Origin: Salmonella enterica subsp. diarizonae | GTDB lineage: Bacteria; Pseudomonadota; Gammaproteobacteria; Enterobacterales; Enterobacteriaceae | Assembly: GCF_008692785.1 (NCBI RefSeq) | Contig: NZ_VXJV01000001.1 | Coordinates: forward strand, 310,001 to 374,000 | DNA length: 64,000 bases | Direction of reading: 5' to 3' | Part shown: in pieces, positions 42,684 to 51,643 of the stretch | How positions within the stretch are numbered: the first letter of the stretch is position 1 | Layout: each line of letters starts with the position of its first letter | Made by a program: the position numbers and the translations under genes | Notes under the pieces: model-generated | What the model saw: the letters and a program-made list of their open reading frames with translations, nothing else | Told to the model about the DNA's origin: nothing | Databases searched by the model: none

Positions 42684-43126
42684 TGACAAACCCTCTTTAT
42701 ACCGGACACCCGTTCGGCACAACGATAACGGAAGAGACGTTACGCGCTATCTTTATCCCGCTGACCCAGTGGGAAGATAAATATCGTCAGCTAATTCTGT
42801 TAGGAAAACAGCTCCCCGCTCTGCCGGATGAATGCAAAGCGCAGGCGAAAGAGATAGCCGGTTGCGAGAACCGCGTCTGGCTGGGCTTTACCCGGTCAGA
42901 TAACGGCACTATGCACTTTTTCGGCGACAGCGAGGGGCGGATTGTCCGCGGCCTGCTGGCGGTATTGCTCACCGCGGTGGAAGGAAAAAACGCCGCCGAA
43001 CTGCAGGCTCGTTCCCCGCTGGCGCTGTTTGATGAGCTGGGCTTACGCACCCAGCTTAGCGCCTCACGTAGTCAGGGGCTGAACGCGCTGAGCGAAGCGA
43101 TTGTTGCCACGACGCATGAGCATTGA
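42683..43126 (+). CDS. csdE: Sulfur acceptor protein CsdE
   Basis: SufE-like acceptor that takes persulfide from CsdA at Cys61 ([13 protein letters not shown]). The 147 residues equal the E. coli length. In E. coli CsdE also contacts TcdA (CsdL); here tcdA is nearby on the opposite strand, but a transporter gene separates them. Confidence 0.96.
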   Translation: MTNPLYTGHPFGTTITEETLRAIFIPLTQWEDKYRQLILLGKQLPALPDECKAQAKEIAGCENRVWLGFTRSDNGTMHFFGDSEGRIVRGLLAVLLTAVEGKNAAELQARSPLALFDELGLRTQLSASRSQGLNALSEAIVATTHEH

Positions 43127-43153
43127 AATAGCGTAAATATTCTGTTGCCTGAC

Positions 43154-43182
43154 AGTACCGCCTGACGCTATCAGGCGGTACT
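43154..43182. terminator. Long perfect stem-loop after csdE
   Basis: AGTACCGCCTGA (43154-43165) and TCAGGCGGTACT (43171-43182) form a 12-bp perfect stem with a 5-base loop, 27 bases past csdE. It lacks a T run and resembles a REP-derived hairpin. Confidence 0.6.
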
Positions 43183-43398
43183 GATAGAATAATCCAGTGA
43201 CTTTATTATTTTCGGTATCAGATTTCCCTGATAAACATTCTTTTGATTTTTATCAGCTATCACAATGAAATGACAATGTTAGAATTCATGTTAAAACGGC
43301 GTGAAGATTTTATAGTAAATAAAACCACCCGATTTAGCGTAGCAGGAGAGCTGGAAAATTCATACGCATCGGGTGATGATATAACAGGATATGGATAA
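43183..43398 (+). promoter_or_regulatory. AT-rich upstream region of the RarD-like gene
   Basis: A low-GC stretch with no gene that must hold the promoter of the transporter gene. No regulator site is identified. The drop in GC begins right after the csdE stem-loop and continues through the following gene. Confidence 0.4.
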
Positions 43399-44313
43399 GT
43401 GGAAAAATATCTGCGTAACGGCCCCATGCTTGTGGTACTGGCATTTATATTATGGGGGTTAACACCTTTATACTATCAATATTTATCAGGGGGTAATCTC
43501 GCACAAATATTGATATACCGGGTTTTCTGGTCGATTCCATTATTACTGGCGGTAAGGTTGTTATTTCGGCAGCGAACGCGTTTTCATGATGCCTGGAAAG
43601 ATAAAAAATCCTTTTTCTTCTGCATGATCGCCGGACTCTTGATGATCGTCTCATGGTCATCCTTTATTTATGCGCTAACTAATCATCTGGTACTTGATGC
43701 CAGCCTCGGCTATTTTATCAACCCGCTATTTGTTATTGCGCTGGGATGCATTTTTCTTAAAGAAAAACTTTCGTTGTTTCAGGCCATCGCGGTTTTCTCC
43801 GGCGTCTGTGGCCTGACGTTTCAAATTATCATGCTACGGCATTTTCCGGCACTGGCGCTAACAATGGGATTATCATTTGCGTTATATGGCCTGGCGCGAA
43901 AGTTTATACATTATGATGTGATGACCTCTATAACGATTGAAACATTATGGGCGTTGCCTGTCTCACTATTAATTTTTCTCTTTAGCGATGCCGGACCGAT
44001 TATATCTGCTAATACTCCTTTCTTTTTATATGTCATGACGGCGCCAGTGACGATTATTCCGCTGGTATTATTTGCCATCGCGTTAAATCACACTTCACTG
44101 ATTGTCACCGGTCTGGCGCAATATATAGAGCCATCTTTACAGTTCTTACTTGCCATTATGATATTTGGCGAGCACATTAATTATGCGGAACTGCTCTGCT
44201 TTTCTGCGGTATGGTTCGGGTTGTTTCTATGCATATCTGAAAATTTATATTCTCATTATCTTCGCTCCCGTCTGAAACCGATGTTTGGCAGGGTACATCG
44301 CTTCTTTCGCTAA
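43399..44313 (+). CDS. RarD-like EamA/DMT superfamily permease
   Basis: A 304-residue integral membrane protein of about 10 hydrophobic segments. It resembles RarD (chloramphenicol-sensitive protein family) from residue 8 onward: MLVVLAFILWGLTPLYYQYL, IYRVFWSIPLLL, DASLGYFINPL near 105-115, and YIEPSLQFLLAIMIFGE near 242-258. The substrate is unknown. It starts at GTG (43399) with AGGAT upstream; an ATG at 43391 is in another frame. It is clearly AT-richer than its neighbours, and K-12 has no gene between csdE and tcdA, so it may have been acquired. It converges with tcdA. Confidence 0.85.
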   Translation: MEKYLRNGPMLVVLAFILWGLTPLYYQYLSGGNLAQILIYRVFWSIPLLLAVRLLFRQRTRFHDAWKDKKSFFFCMIAGLLMIVSWSSFIYALTNHLVLDASLGYFINPLFVIALGCIFLKEKLSLFQAIAVFSGVCGLTFQIIMLRHFPALALTMGLSFALYGLARKFIHYDVMTSITIETLWALPVSLLIFLFSDAGPIISANTPFFLYVMTAPVTIIPLVLFAIALNHTSLIVTGLAQYIEPSLQFLLAIMIFGEHINYAELLCFSAVWFGLFLCISENLYSHYLRSRLKPMFGRVHRFFR

Positions 44314-44367
44314 CAAAGGGGGCAGGGCCGGATAACACGCGTCTGCGTGACTCTCCGCCCCGTCCTT

Positions 44368-45174
44368 TTACCCCTGTCGCGCCGCTTTAGCCATGATCTT
44401 CTTCAGCGCATGGGAAACAGCGACAAAACCGAACGTTGCCGTCACCATCGTCGCCGCACCGAAGCCGGAGGCGCAATCCATCCGTTTTGGCCCTTCTGCG
44501 GTGGCTTTCATCGCGCATACAGAACCGTCCGACTGTGGGTAAACCAGCGCTTCGGTGGAAAAAACGCAGTCTACACCCAGCTTACCTTTGCTGTTCTTCA
44601 CTACGCCAAAATCATGTTTCAATCGCTCGCGCAATTTTGCCGCCAGCGGGTCCTGGATGGTTTTCGCCAAATCAACGACCTGGATTTGCGTTGGATCGAT
44701 CTGCCCGCCCGCGCCGCCAGTGGTCACTAAAGGAATCTTATATCGGCGACAGTACGCAATCAGCGCGGCTTTCGGGCGAACGCTGTCAATGGCGTCAATG
44801 ACATAGGTAAAACCCGCGTTCATATAACCCGCCACATTATCCGGCGTGATAAAATCATCGATAACCGTTACCCGGCACTCCGGGTTAATTTGACGAATCC
44901 GTTCGGCCATCACTGCCGCTTTCGCCAACCCGACGTTATCGCGCAACGCATGGATCTGGCGGTTCGTATTGGTCACACAGACATCATCCATATCAATCAG
45001 CGTAATCGAGCCGATGCCAGTACGCGCCAGCGCCTCTGCCGCCCATGATCCCACCCCGCCGATTCCCACGACGCAGATATGCGCCTCAGCAAACCGCTGC
45101 AGCGCTTTTTCACCGTACAGACGCGCGGTGCCGCCAAATCGTTGACGCCAGGCATCACTTATCACCACAGACAT
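44368..45174 (-). CDS. tcdA: tRNA threonylcarbamoyladenosine dehydratase
   Basis: E1-like ATP-dependent enzyme that cyclises t6A37 to ct6A in ANN-decoding tRNAs; also called CsdL. 268 residues. The nucleotide-binding motif is VVGIGGVGSWAAEALARTG (~35-53), followed by DMDDVCVTNTNRQIHAL. YVIDAIDSVRPKAALIAYC is the adenylation-loop region. The C-terminus DCASGFGAATMVTATFG is membrane-associating in the family. It sits just after the mltA terminator. Confidence 0.96.
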   Translation of the reverse strand: MSVVISDAWRQRFGGTARLYGEKALQRFAEAHICVVGIGGVGSWAAEALARTGIGSITLIDMDDVCVTNTNRQIHALRDNVGLAKAAVMAERIRQINPECRVTVIDDFITPDNVAGYMNAGFTYVIDAIDSVRPKAALIAYCRRYKIPLVTTGGAGGQIDPTQIQVVDLAKTIQDPLAAKLRERLKHDFGVVKNSKGKLGVDCVFSTEALVYPQSDGSVCAMKATAEGPKRMDCASGFGAATMVTATFGFVAVSHALKKIMAKAARQG

Positions 45175-45186
45175 ATGACCTCAGAA

Positions 45187-45213
45187 TAAAAAAAGGTGAG
45201 GTTATCCCTCACC
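45187..45213 (-). terminator. Terminator between mltA and tcdA
   Basis: On the minus strand ggtgagg-gataa-cctcacc followed by ttttttta: stem halves at 45207-45213 and 45195-45201. A strong rho-independent signal immediately upstream of the tcdA start. Confidence 0.85.
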
Positions 45214-45231
45214 CCTGCTCAATGTTTTCAG

Positions 45232-45257
45232 GTCCGATAACGCTCTCGTTATCGGAC
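45232..45257. terminator. Second stem-loop after mltA
   Basis: GTCCGATAACG (45232-45242) and CGTTATCGGAC (45247-45257), a perfect 11-bp stem with loop CTCT. It lies between the mltA stop and the main terminator, probably a 3'-end stabiliser. Confidence 0.6.
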
Positions 45258-45299
45258 AATACAGTTATTGCAGAATACCACAATCAGCCGCTAAACACG

Positions 45300-46388
45300 T
45301 TACAGGCGCCCGGTGCCCGGCGCCGTTTTTAACACCCAAACGCGACCATAGTGATTATACCATCCGGCACGATGCCCAGCGTCCGGGCCAATACCCTGGT
45401 AAATATCAAAATGCTGGCCTTTAATCGCTCCGCCGACGTCCAGCGCGACCATTAAACGTAGCTCATATTGACCACTAAATTTACCGTTGTTATCCAGCAA
45501 CGGCACTTCCGCCAGCAAAGTAGTGCCGGGCGGAATAATACTGCTGTCGGAGGCGACGGACGCGCGTCCAATCAGCGGTACGGCGCTGGCGCCTTTCACC
45601 GGCGCAAAAGATTGCGGCTTAAAGAAGACGAACGACGGGTTCTGCTCCAACAATTCACGCACTTCCGCTTCGCTGTGCTTTTCTCCCCATTCGCGTATAG
45701 CCTGCATCGACATATCTTCTTTTTTCACTTCACCGCGATCGATAAGCACTTTACCAATACTGCGATAGGGCCAACCGTTTTTACCCGCATAACTAAAGAA
45801 GTTCAGCGGACTACCGTCGCCGAAATCAATATAGCCGCTGCCCTGAACATCCATAATAAAGTTATCCATCAGCGAATTACTGTAGGCCAGGATGTACTTA
45901 TCGCTCAGCGCGCCTGCGTAGATCTGGGCACGGGACGGTAAGCGTCCGCGTTTTGGCGGCATACTATAGATAGGGTACTGGAACGCGCCCTGGCGCGTAT
46001 GGCGAGCCTGAACGACGGGTGTATAGTAGCCCGTGAACTGGACGTTACCGTAGTTGTCGGTGCCCTCCATCTGCCAGGCATCGATACCAAACTGACGCAT
46101 AGTGCGCGTATCGCCTCCGGAACGTAACCAGTTCTGGACAGCGTTATAGACGTTGCTTTGATTAGTGTATAAACGCGGCGACGCGGAACGGATCTGGTCG
46201 ACCTGCTCGGCAAAGTCACCGGCATTAATCGGCGCGCCCACCGCGTCCGGCTGGTTTACCAGGGAGAAGGGCTGGGTAAATTTCCCGTCCTTATATTGCT
46301 GACCGCGATCGGTCGGTTTTGATGAACAGGCAGCCAGCATTGCCAGCATTACGCCTGTCGCCACATATTTTGCCCAACGTCCTTTCAT
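45300..46388 (-). CDS. mltA: Membrane-bound lytic murein transglycosylase A
   Basis: Outer-membrane lipoprotein that cleaves peptidoglycan with formation of 1,6-anhydromuramic acid. 362 residues; the signal MKGRWAKYVATGVMLAMLAAC ends in lipobox LAAC with Cys21. The 3D domain at the C-terminus carries the catalytic Asp region (LMVALDVGGAIKGQHFDIYQG, about residues 307-327; Asp in GQHFD or ALDVGG by family). No neighbour on the same strand is co-transcribed apart from possible read-through into tcdA. Confidence 0.96.
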   Translation of the reverse strand: MKGRWAKYVATGVMLAMLAACSSKPTDRGQQYKDGKFTQPFSLVNQPDAVGAPINAGDFAEQVDQIRSASPRLYTNQSNVYNAVQNWLRSGGDTRTMRQFGIDAWQMEGTDNYGNVQFTGYYTPVVQARHTRQGAFQYPIYSMPPKRGRLPSRAQIYAGALSDKYILAYSNSLMDNFIMDVQGSGYIDFGDGSPLNFFSYAGKNGWPYRSIGKVLIDRGEVKKEDMSMQAIREWGEKHSEAEVRELLEQNPSFVFFKPQSFAPVKGASAVPLIGRASVASDSSIIPPGTTLLAEVPLLDNNGKFSGQYELRLMVALDVGGAIKGQHFDIYQGIGPDAGHRAGWYNHYGRVWVLKTAPGTGRL

Positions 46389-46554
46389 GGTGTCTCATCT
46401 TCTGCATAATCGTAAGTGCCCGGTGAAGATAACAAACCGTCCAGGGTAATGAAATGCGATCGCTATCTCATTATGTAAATTCGTTTAAAAATCGCGCTAT
46501 CTGCGGCGTATTTGCGCAATCCATGAGAAATTAGCGATTTATATTAAAAAAGGG

Positions 46555-46582
46555 TTGCAACAAAAGCTCAGCGGAGTATAGT
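46555..46582 (+). promoter_or_regulatory. Promoter of the initiator tRNA operon
   Basis: -35 TTGCAA (46555-46560), 16-base spacer, -10 TATAGT (46577-46582), then the GC-rich discriminator gcgcatcc, which is typical of stringently controlled stable-RNA promoters. The first tRNA starts 13 bases later. Confidence 0.8.
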
Positions 46583-46595
46583 GCGCATCCACGGA

Positions 46596-46672
<77 letters not shown>

Positions 46673-46701
46673 ATTACAATGAGAATGAAAGTTTAGACGG
46701 A

Positions 46702-46778
<77 letters not shown>

Positions 46779-46787
46779 ACTTAATTA

Positions 46788-46809
46788 ACACCCTTACGGG
46801 TGTTTTTTT
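46788..46809 (+). terminator. Terminator of the tRNA operon
   Basis: ACACCC-TTAC-GGGTGT followed by seven T residues (46803-46809), 9 bases past the second tRNA. Confidence 0.92.
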
Positions 46810-46887
46810 GTTTCTGTCGTCCGGTCCGCAACGACAGTGCGGGCAGTATCCTACTTACCCGCGCAATAAGCTCTCCGTCATATCAGG

Positions 46888-48141
46888 TTAACTTCTTCTC
46901 GCCAGCGTCGCCCCATCGGCAAAATACGCTTTAATGCCCGCCAGAATTGACTCTGCGACTTGTTGCTGGAACGTGGCGGTCTTGAGCTTGCGTTCTTCTT
47001 CAATGTTACTGATAAACGCTGTCTCGACCAGAATAGACGGAATATCGGGCGCTTTTAACACCGCGAACCCCGCCTGCTCGACCTTGTTTTTATGCAGGTC
47101 ATTAACTTTACCAAGCTGCTTCAGCACCGCTTTACCGAATTTCAAACTATCGGCAATGGTCAGTGATTGCACCATATCGAACATCGTATGGTCGACATAA
47201 CGGTCGCCGCTTTTGCTCACGCCGCCAATTAAGTCCGAGGCGTTCTGCGTTTGCGCCAGATATTTCGCCGCGGTACTGGTGGCGCCTTTGGTCGATAGCG
47301 CGAATACGGATGAACCGCTAGGCTGCCGGCTGGTGAAGGCATCCGCATGAATAGAGACAAACAGGTCGGCGCGCTGTTTCTGCGCTTTCGCCACCCGGAC
47401 TTTTAACGGAATGAAGATGTCTTCATTGCGCGTCATATAGACCTTCATGTTGCCTTCTTTTTCGATCAACGCTCGCAGGCGGCGGGCTATCTGGAGCACC
47501 ACGTCTTTTTCACGCGTTTTGTATTTGCCTATCGCGCCCGGATCTTCGCCGCCGTGTCCCGGATCAAGCATAATGACAATGGGACGATCGCGCCCCGCTT
47601 TACCGGGCTGCGGCCCGCTTTGCGAAGGCGGCACCTGCTTATCCAGATCGCCTTTATTGTAGTCTTCCAGCAGCGCCAGCAGCGGATCCTGCATATCCTG
47701 CGCATTGGCAGGATAAAGATCCATCACCAGGCGTTCTTTAAAGCCTGCCACAGGCGCCAGCGCAAATAGCTGCGGCTTCACGTTTTGTTTTAGCTCAAAG
47801 ACCATACGCACAGTCTTAGGATCAAACTGCCCTACTCTTGCGGATTTAATATACGGATCGTCGCTGCGAATCTGCGCGCCAATGCCTTTAAGCACCGAGT
47901 TCAGATTCACATCCTCAATATCCACAACCACGCGATCCGGGTTACTTAAGGCAAATTGTTTATATTTCAGCAGACGATTCGACTCTACCGTGACGCGGGT
48001 ATAGCTGGACGCAGGCCAGATACGCACCGCAACGACCTGGCTTACGGCAGCCAGCCCGACCTGGCTCACGCTTAATAGCCACATGGCGCCCGCGCCTTGT
48101 AGTAAACGGCGACGGCTGATTGCTGAATTGGCTCCCGACAT
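46888..48141 (-). CDS. amiC: N-acetylmuramoyl-L-alanine amidase AmiC
   Basis: Periplasmic zinc amidase that splits septal peptidoglycan, activated by NlpD at the divisome. It starts at [20 protein letters not shown] (417 residues), GGAG upstream. The signal peptide has the twin-arginine motif SRRRLLQ, so export is by Tat. An AMIN domain (~35-140) is followed by Amidase_3 with zinc ligands in [13 protein letters not shown] (~195), the Glu in [14 protein letters not shown], and SIHADAF; the second catalytic Glu is in [10 protein letters not shown] near 377. Confidence 0.96.
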   Translation of the reverse strand: MSGANSAISRRRLLQGAGAMWLLSVSQVGLAAVSQVVAVRIWPASSYTRVTVESNRLLKYKQFALSNPDRVVVDIEDVNLNSVLKGIGAQIRSDDPYIKSARVGQFDPKTVRMVFELKQNVKPQLFALAPVAGFKERLVMDLYPANAQDMQDPLLALLEDYNKGDLDKQVPPSQSGPQPGKAGRDRPIVIMLDPGHGGEDPGAIGKYKTREKDVVLQIARRLRALIEKEGNMKVYMTRNEDIFIPLKVRVAKAQKQRADLFVSIHADAFTSRQPSGSSVFALSTKGATSTAAKYLAQTQNASDLIGGVSKSGDRYVDHTMFDMVQSLTIADSLKFGKAVLKQLGKVNDLHKNKVEQAGFAVLKAPDIPSILVETAFISNIEEERKLKTATFQQQVAESILAGIKAYFADGATLARRS

Positions 48142-48321
48142 GCTTCTCCCGAGCAAAAACTAAATAGAGATCATACAAAGTTCATCCAAATTGACCGGAA
48201 ACTTTAGCGAATGACGCATAATCTGTCATCTATAAAAGGGTAAACATTCTTTTTATATTCACGGCATTACTAAGAAAAGCGATCGGTCCGCATAAAATTT
48301 ACGCTTGCACACAAGACAAAA

Positions 48322-48360
48322 ACAGAATAAAAATACGATAATTTCGAATAATAATTCACT
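48322..48360 (+). promoter_or_regulatory. ArgR operator (two ARG boxes) of argA
   Basis: Two 18-bp boxes spaced by 3 bp, the standard arginine-operator layout. Box 2 (48343-48360) has CGAATAATAATTCA, 9 of 10 fixed bases of the consensus arms; box 1 (48322-48339, AGAATAAAAATACG) is weaker. They end 13 bases before the argA ATG. Confidence 0.7.
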
Positions 48361-48373
48361 ATTGGGGCGCACA

Positions 48374-49705
48374 ATGATAAAGGAACGTAGAACCGAACTG
48401 GTAGAGGGGTTTCGCCATTCGGTTCCCTATATCAATACCCATCGCGGAAAAACCTTTGTCATTATGCTCGGCGGCGAAGCCATTGAGCACGACAATTTTT
48501 CCAGTATTGTTAACGATATCGGACTGTTACATAGTCTCGGTATTCGCCTGGTCGTGGTGTATGGCGCACGACCACAAATCGACGCCAATCTGGCCGCGCA
48601 TCAGCATGAACCGATTTACCACAAAAACACGCGGGTGACGGACGCCAAAGCGCTGGAGCTGGTGAAACAGGCCGCCGGTTTACTCCAGCTTGATATTACC
48701 GCCCGTCTGTCGATGAGTCTGAACAATACGCCGTTGCAGGGCGCGCACATTAATGTCGTCAGCGGCAATTTCACCATTGCGCAACCGCTGGGCGTTGATG
48801 ATGGCGTGGACTACTGTCATAGCGGTCGTATCCGTCGAATTGATGAAGATGCCATCAACCGCCAGTTGGATAACGGCGCGATTGTTCTAATGGGGCCGGT
48901 CGCTGTCTCAGTGACCGGCGAAAGTTTTAATCTGACTTCAGAAGAGATTGCCACTCAACTCGCCGTTAAACTGAAAGCGGAAAAAATGATCGGTTTCTGT
49001 TCTTCTCAGGGCGTTACCAATAGTGAGGGCGGCATCATTTCTGAACTCTTCCCGAATGAAGCGCAGGCGCGGGTGGAAGAGTTGGAAGCGCAGGGCGATT
49101 ACAACTCCGGCACCGTACGTTTTTTGCGCGGCGCGGTAAAAGCCTGTCGTAGCGGCGTCCGTCGTTGCCATCTGATCAGCTATCAGGAAGATGGCGCGCT
49201 ATTACAGGAATTGTTCTCGCGTGACGGTATCGGCACACAGATCGTCATGGAGAGCGCCGAGCAGATTCGCCGCGCCACCATCAACGATATTGGCGGTATT
49301 CTGGAGCTTATCCGCCCACTGGAACAGCAGGGCATTCTGGTACGCCGTTCCCGCGAACAACTGGAGATGGAAATCGATAAATTTACCATTATTCAGCGCG
49401 ATAATATGACTATCGCCTGCGCGGCGCTGTATCCTTTTGTGGAAGAGAAGATAGGCGAAATGGCCTGCGTAGCAGTGCATCCGGATTATCGCAGCTCATC
49501 GCGCGGAGAAATGCTTCTGGAGCGGGTTGCCGCCCAAGCGCGGCAAATGGGGCTGAGTAAATTGTTTGTGCTGACGACGCGCAGTATTCACTGGTTCCAG
49601 GAGCGCGGTTTCACGCCTGTCGATATTGAGTTACTGCCAGAGAGCAAGAAAAAAATGTATAACTATCAGCGGCGTTCAAAGGTGCTGATGGCTGATTTAG
49701 GGTAA
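48374..49705 (+). CDS. argA: N-acetylglutamate synthase
   Basis: First enzyme of arginine synthesis, acetylating glutamate with acetyl-CoA and inhibited by arginine. 443 residues from [18 protein letters not shown]; the longer in-frame start at 48305 would run through the ARG boxes. The N-terminal amino-acid-kinase-like domain (~25-290, with [11 protein letters not shown]) binds arginine; the C-terminal GNAT domain (~295-440) has the acetyl-CoA loop [20 protein letters not shown]. It converges with recD across a BIME. Confidence 0.97.
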   Translation: MIKERRTELVEGFRHSVPYINTHRGKTFVIMLGGEAIEHDNFSSIVNDIGLLHSLGIRLVVVYGARPQIDANLAAHQHEPIYHKNTRVTDAKALELVKQAAGLLQLDITARLSMSLNNTPLQGAHINVVSGNFTIAQPLGVDDGVDYCHSGRIRRIDEDAINRQLDNGAIVLMGPVAVSVTGESFNLTSEEIATQLAVKLKAEKMIGFCSSQGVTNSEGGIISELFPNEAQARVEELEAQGDYNSGTVRFLRGAVKACRSGVRRCHLISYQEDGALLQELFSRDGIGTQIVMESAEQIRRATINDIGGILELIRPLEQQGILVRRSREQLEMEIDKFTIIQRDNMTIACAALYPFVEEKIGEMACVAVHPDYRSSSRGEMLLERVAAQARQMGLSKLFVLTTRSIHWFQERGFTPVDIELLPESKKKMYNYQRRSKVLMADLG

Positions 49706-49713
49706 CAAGGGTT

Positions 49714-49796
49714 GCCTGAGGGCGCTGCGCTTATCAGGTCTACGCTCGAAAGCATCGTTTGTAGGCCGGACAAGACGCTATGCGTCGCCATCCGGC
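49714..49796. repeat. BIME between argA and recD
   Basis: Two units: gcctgagggcgctgcgctta... (49714-49743), and gtaggccggacaagacgc...gccatccggc (49761-49796). It fills the 102-bp gap between the convergent genes; no other terminator is visible there. Confidence 0.85.
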
Positions 49797-49807
49797 GAGA
49801 ACTCGTC

Positions 49808-51643
49808 TTATCCGGTACGACTGACTTCATCAAATAAGGTGGCTAACCCGCTGCGCCGTTCCGTACGCGTCACAATCGCGCCTGCCAGGATCCGTTCATC
49901 GGCATACAGCGATAAACGCCGCCGTGCCCGTGTAACGGCAGTATACACCAGCTCCCGCGTCACGACCGGCGAACGCTGGCTGGGTAAAATCAGCGCGGCG
50001 TGATCAAATTCAGACCCCTGTGATTTATGTACCGTCATCGCCCAGGTTGTGTCATGTTCCGGCAGGCGGCTGGGCTGAACGGACTTGATCGCGCCGTCCG
50101 GCATCGCAAACCAGACGCGTAGCCCCTGTCCGCGATCGAGCGCAATACCAATATCGCCGTTAAATAACCCCAACGCGCTATCGTTGCGCGCAATCATTAC
50201 CGGACGCCCTTCATACCAGCGAGAATGCGGATGCCGGTGAATTTTTCGCTGCTGAACCATCGCCTGCTCAATACGGTCATTCAGTCCCCCCACGCCAAAT
50301 GGGCCTTCGCGCAGCGCGCAAAGCAATTGATACTCATTGAAAGCCTGAAGGATTGCCTCCGGCGTCGCTTTCTCATGCAGCAACCGCAGGTAGCGACCAT
50401 AGCCCGCCAGCGCTTCATCCAGCATCCCGGCATAATCGTCGCTGCTTTGTAATGTACGCTTCTCTATATCACTAAAGCCCTGCTGAAAAACAGCCTGGAT
50501 TGCCGACCTGTCGCCGCAGTTAATCGCCGCCGCCAGCTTGCCGATACCGGAATCGCTGCCGAAACGGTAGCTCTTTTGCAACAAACAGAGGCTATCGCGC
50601 AAAGAGGCGGCTTGCGTTCCGGCCCCAGCCGGAATGGCGCACCCTGTTAGCCGACTTAGCTGCCGGGCGCGTTCCGCCGTAAACCCTGCGTTGACATAGG
50701 CGCAAATATCGCCCAACACAGCGCCCGCCTCAACGGATGCCAACTGATCGCGATCGCCAAGAAAAATGACCCGCCCGTGCGGCGGCAGAGCGTCAATCAA
50801 ACGTGACATCATCGGCAAATCAATCATTGATGCTTCATCGACCACCAGCACGTCCAGATGCAGCGGGTTACCCGCATGATGGCGTAATCGCTGGCTACCG
50901 GGCTGTGCGCCTAACAGTCGGTGCAGCGTACTGGCGTCCTCCGGTATACGTTTTTTCTGCGCATCAGTAAGAGGAAGCTGACGCAACGCCGCGCCGAGCG
51001 ACTCCGTCAGGCGTGCAGCCGCTTTCCCCGTCGGCGCCGCCAGTCGGATACGGCAACGTTCGCCATCCGCCATTTGAATTAATGCCGCCAGCAGCTTCGC
51101 GACGGTGGTGGTTTTACCGGTGCCGGGACCGCCTGAAATTACGGAGATACGACGAGTTAGCGCTACGGCGGCGGCCACTTTTTGCCAGTTCACTTCGTCA
51201 GTCGTAGGGAAAAGCGCGTCCAGAATACGGGACAACTGCGCTTCATCTACGTCGATGGCCTGGTTAACCTCGTTAAAAAAGCGCGCAACCGTACGCTCGT
51301 TACACCACATTCGATTCAAGTAGAGACGATCGCCGCACAAAATTAACGGCGCGGGGCTATCGCCACAGCTCACCGCCGCCGACGCCAGTAACCGTTTTTT
51401 CCAGTCGATTGGCGTAGCCGTTTCGCTTATCCACGCGACCAGTAAGGGATGCGCCTCCTCCGTTAACATTAAACGCGATAACGGCAGACACACGTGACCT
51501 TCGCCCGCGTCATGGCTAAGCAGCGCCGCCGCCAGCGTCACGGCGGGATCGTCGTTACCGGCGACGGTTAAAGCAAACTGGGCATCAATGGGCCGTAATA
51601 GTTTTTGTCCAACGGCCTCCAGTAACCGCTCCTGGATTGTCAT
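49808..51643 (-). CDS. recD: Exodeoxyribonuclease V alpha subunit RecD
   Basis: 5'-3' helicase motor of RecBCD, which processes double-strand breaks up to Chi. 611 residues (E. coli 608). SF1 helicase motifs: Walker [18 protein letters not shown] (~170-186), [14 protein letters not shown] (motif II, ~271), [13 protein letters not shown] (motif III), and [15 protein letters not shown] near 558 (motif V). The start ATG overlaps the recB stop by 4 bases (ATGA), so translation is coupled. Last gene of the recC-ptrA-recB-recD run. Confidence 0.97.
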   Translation of the reverse strand: MTIQERLLEAVGQKLLRPIDAQFALTVAGNDDPAVTLAAALLSHDAGEGHVCLPLSRLMLTEEAHPLLVAWISETATPIDWKKRLLASAAVSCGDSPAPLILCGDRLYLNRMWCNERTVARFFNEVNQAIDVDEAQLSRILDALFPTTDEVNWQKVAAAVALTRRISVISGGPGTGKTTTVAKLLAALIQMADGERCRIRLAAPTGKAAARLTESLGAALRQLPLTDAQKKRIPEDASTLHRLLGAQPGSQRLRHHAGNPLHLDVLVVDEASMIDLPMMSRLIDALPPHGRVIFLGDRDQLASVEAGAVLGDICAYVNAGFTAERARQLSRLTGCAIPAGAGTQAASLRDSLCLLQKSYRFGSDSGIGKLAAAINCGDRSAIQAVFQQGFSDIEKRTLQSSDDYAGMLDEALAGYGRYLRLLHEKATPEAILQAFNEYQLLCALREGPFGVGGLNDRIEQAMVQQRKIHRHPHSRWYEGRPVMIARNDSALGLFNGDIGIALDRGQGLRVWFAMPDGAIKSVQPSRLPEHDTTWAMTVHKSQGSEFDHAALILPSQRSPVVTRELVYTAVTRARRRLSLYADERILAGAIVTRTERRSGLATLFDEVSRTG

